Shown here in pieces: positions 50,529 to 51,220 of a stretch of DNA of 51,220 nucleotides. A model generated the notes under the pieces. It searched no databases, was not told the DNA's origin, and saw only the letters and a list, made by a program, of their open reading frames with translations. Each line of letters starts with the position of its first letter. The first letter of the stretch is position 1. Position numbers and translations under genes: made by a program. The stretch spans positions 1 through 51,220 of the forward strand of contig JAQSWN010000045.1 of the NCBI GenBank assembly GCA_029266615.1, in the 5' to 3' direction. The DNA comes from Polyangiaceae bacterium. GTDB taxonomy: Bacteria > Myxococcota_A > Polyangia > Polyangiales > Polyangiaceae.

Positions 50529-51005
50529 CTAGCCGTCGTCGAAAAGAGCCAGGAGCCGTTCGAGATAGAAGGCGCGGATGCGCTCGGGACGGTGGAGGTC
50601 CGCCTCGAGCAGCCCCTTATAGCATTCGTCCTCGTGATGCTCGGTTGGGAAGTACTCGATCGAAGGGGATGTCTCGAGGGAATCGGAGCGAAGCCCGAGG
50701 CTCAGGTTCCTAAGCTGGAGCCGCACATCAGGCCAGGGCACGGGTACTCGCCCTCCCGGACCCCGGTCGTCACATCTCGTCGTGCCCGCCCAGTCCAGAA
50801 ACTCGCTGAACATCACACGGTGCAGGTTCAGGATATCGTGATCGGTCGGCGTGCGTCCGTCGTGCTCGCCGCCTTGCGCTCGGTCGAAGACCCAGCGTCG
50901 CCCCTTCATCTCAGCGTCGGAGAGAAGCTCTTCGATCTTGGCATAGTCCTCCACGACTCCGTGGAGCGTTTCCAGAGGTTCAGTGCGGCGTCCCTGGCGG
51001 GCCAC
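50529..51005 (-). CDS. Fic/Fido-like protein without visible Fic catalytic motif
   Basis: 158 residues from GTG 51005, only 2 nt after the upstream small gene. The segment HDGRTPTDHDILNLHRVMFS then EFLDWAGTTR follows the N-terminal half of Fic domains (helix, LHR-x-x-F, D-W-A-G-x-x-R). The next block GPGGRVPVPWPDVRLQLRNL aligns with the pocket-forming turn. Fic AMP-transferases need H-P-F-x-x-G-N-G-R; I found none in any frame of this gene or in the 110 bp after it. The remaining C-terminal part (FPTEHHEDECYKGLLEADL then HRPERIRAFYLERLLALFD) could be the residue of a core deletion, or a different helical fold. This is a pattern-based reading. Confidence 0.6.
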   Translation of the reverse strand: MARQGRRTEPLETLHGVVEDYAKIEELLSDAEMKGRRWVFDRAQGGEHDGRTPTDHDILNLHRVMFSEFLDWAGTTRCDDRGPGGRVPVPWPDVRLQLRNLSLGLRSDSLETSPSIEYFPTEHHEDECYKGLLEADLHRPERIRAFYLERLLALFDDG

Positions 51006-51007
51006 GC

Positions 51008-51202
51008 CTAACGAGCACGCCCGGCGGTAGCACGTTGAAGCGCTGAACGGAGCACTTCTTCGCTCACCTCGTAGCCCTCGACCCGCAGCGACTGCTGGAC
51101 ACTCCGCAGAAGGCGAGCAGGGCCGTCTTTGCTCTGCTCGTCTGTGGAGGCGACCTTTGCTTTCAGCTCCGTCAGCTTGGTGCGGGAGGTGACGCGGGCC
51201 AT
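51008..51202 (-). CDS. Small VbhA-like Fic antitoxin candidate
   Basis: 64 residues from ATG 51202, 18 bp from the right edge. Charged, helical. It contains S38-L-R-V-E42-G43, matching the S/T-x3-E-G/N inhibitory motif of class I Fic antitoxins, in the context SVQQSLRVEGYEVSEEVLRS, close to the pattern of VbhA. In that family the Glu reaches into the Fic active site and blocks ATP. It lies upstream of the Fic-like gene with a 2-nt gap, the usual antitoxin-toxin order. Its upstream control lies outside the window. Confidence 0.65.
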   Translation of the reverse strand: MARVTSRTKLTELKAKVASTDEQSKDGPARLLRSVQQSLRVEGYEVSEEVLRSALQRATAGRAR

Positions 51203-51220
51203 GACCCTAGGATAGCTCAG

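Overview
The window looks like chromosome of a large-genome, GC-rich Myxococcota bacterium of the Polyangiales (Sorangium-like) type. This is inferred from the very high third-position GC, the many lipoproteins with long Gly/Ser/Ala linkers after the lipobox cysteine, the TPR/PEGA, FHA and PilZ proteins, and the frequent GTG/TTG starts. I see no phage, transposon, CRISPR array or rRNA. There is one tRNA, tRNA-Leu(UAG). No gap between genes exceeds about 250 bases.

Layout. 1-2828 (minus): an overlapping three-gene cell-envelope operon of a Gly-rich lipoprotein, a TPR/PEGA membrane protein and a substrate-binding lipoprotein that runs off the left edge. 3059-5683 (plus): a tandem pair of paralogous cysteine-rich lipoproteins of no family I recognise, the second frameshifted. 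5554-8547: divergent FHA-FHA-TM and PilZ-PilZ-TM genes. 8567-14754: large lipoproteins and a DUF2079 membrane protein. 14857-22316 (plus): a 1373-residue TPR/HEAT protein, a small lipoprotein, tsaD, a GT2 glycosyltransferase and a methyltransferase. 22321-24797 (minus): rfbA-rfbC-rfbB for dTDP-sugar synthesis, without rfbD. 24890-26913 (plus): aguB-aguA, converting agmatine to putrescine. 26957-30226: a secreted hydrolase-like protein, an RluA-type pseudouridine synthase, a STAS-like protein and an alpha/beta hydrolase. 30424-34685 (plus): a polysaccharide deacetylase lipoprotein, a porin and an MHS-type transporter in one operon.

34738-36823 (minus) holds two broken genes: a Pro-rich membrane protein split by a 10-bp repeat deletion, and a cytochrome P460-like lipoprotein split by a 1-base deletion. 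36902-40452 (plus) carries an amidohydrolase lipoprotein, a second STAS-like protein and an exported rhodanese-like lipoprotein. 40481-42139 (minus) is an ECF42-type sigma factor with its DGPF/YCII partner. 42284-50073 is a mix of small membrane proteins, an AraC/GyrI-like regulator overlapping an NTF2-like protein, a DUF3253-DUF4385 fusion, two lipoproteins, two GNAT acetyltransferases and an HD-like protein. After the tRNA, the right end carries a VbhA-like antitoxin followed by a Fic-like protein with no visible Fic catalytic motif.

Themes. The cell envelope dominates: about a dozen exported lipoproteins, glycan-sugar genes, a porin and regulatory FHA/PilZ membrane proteins. Three genes carry frame breaks that each resolve to an exact codon multiple once repaired, so either the assembly keeps indel errors or this is a zone of real gene decay or phase change. 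That should be settled with reads before these genes are interpreted. The least-described items are the tandem Cys-rich lipoprotein family (3059-5549), the divergent FHA/PilZ pair and the Fic/antitoxin pair lacking the Fic motif.
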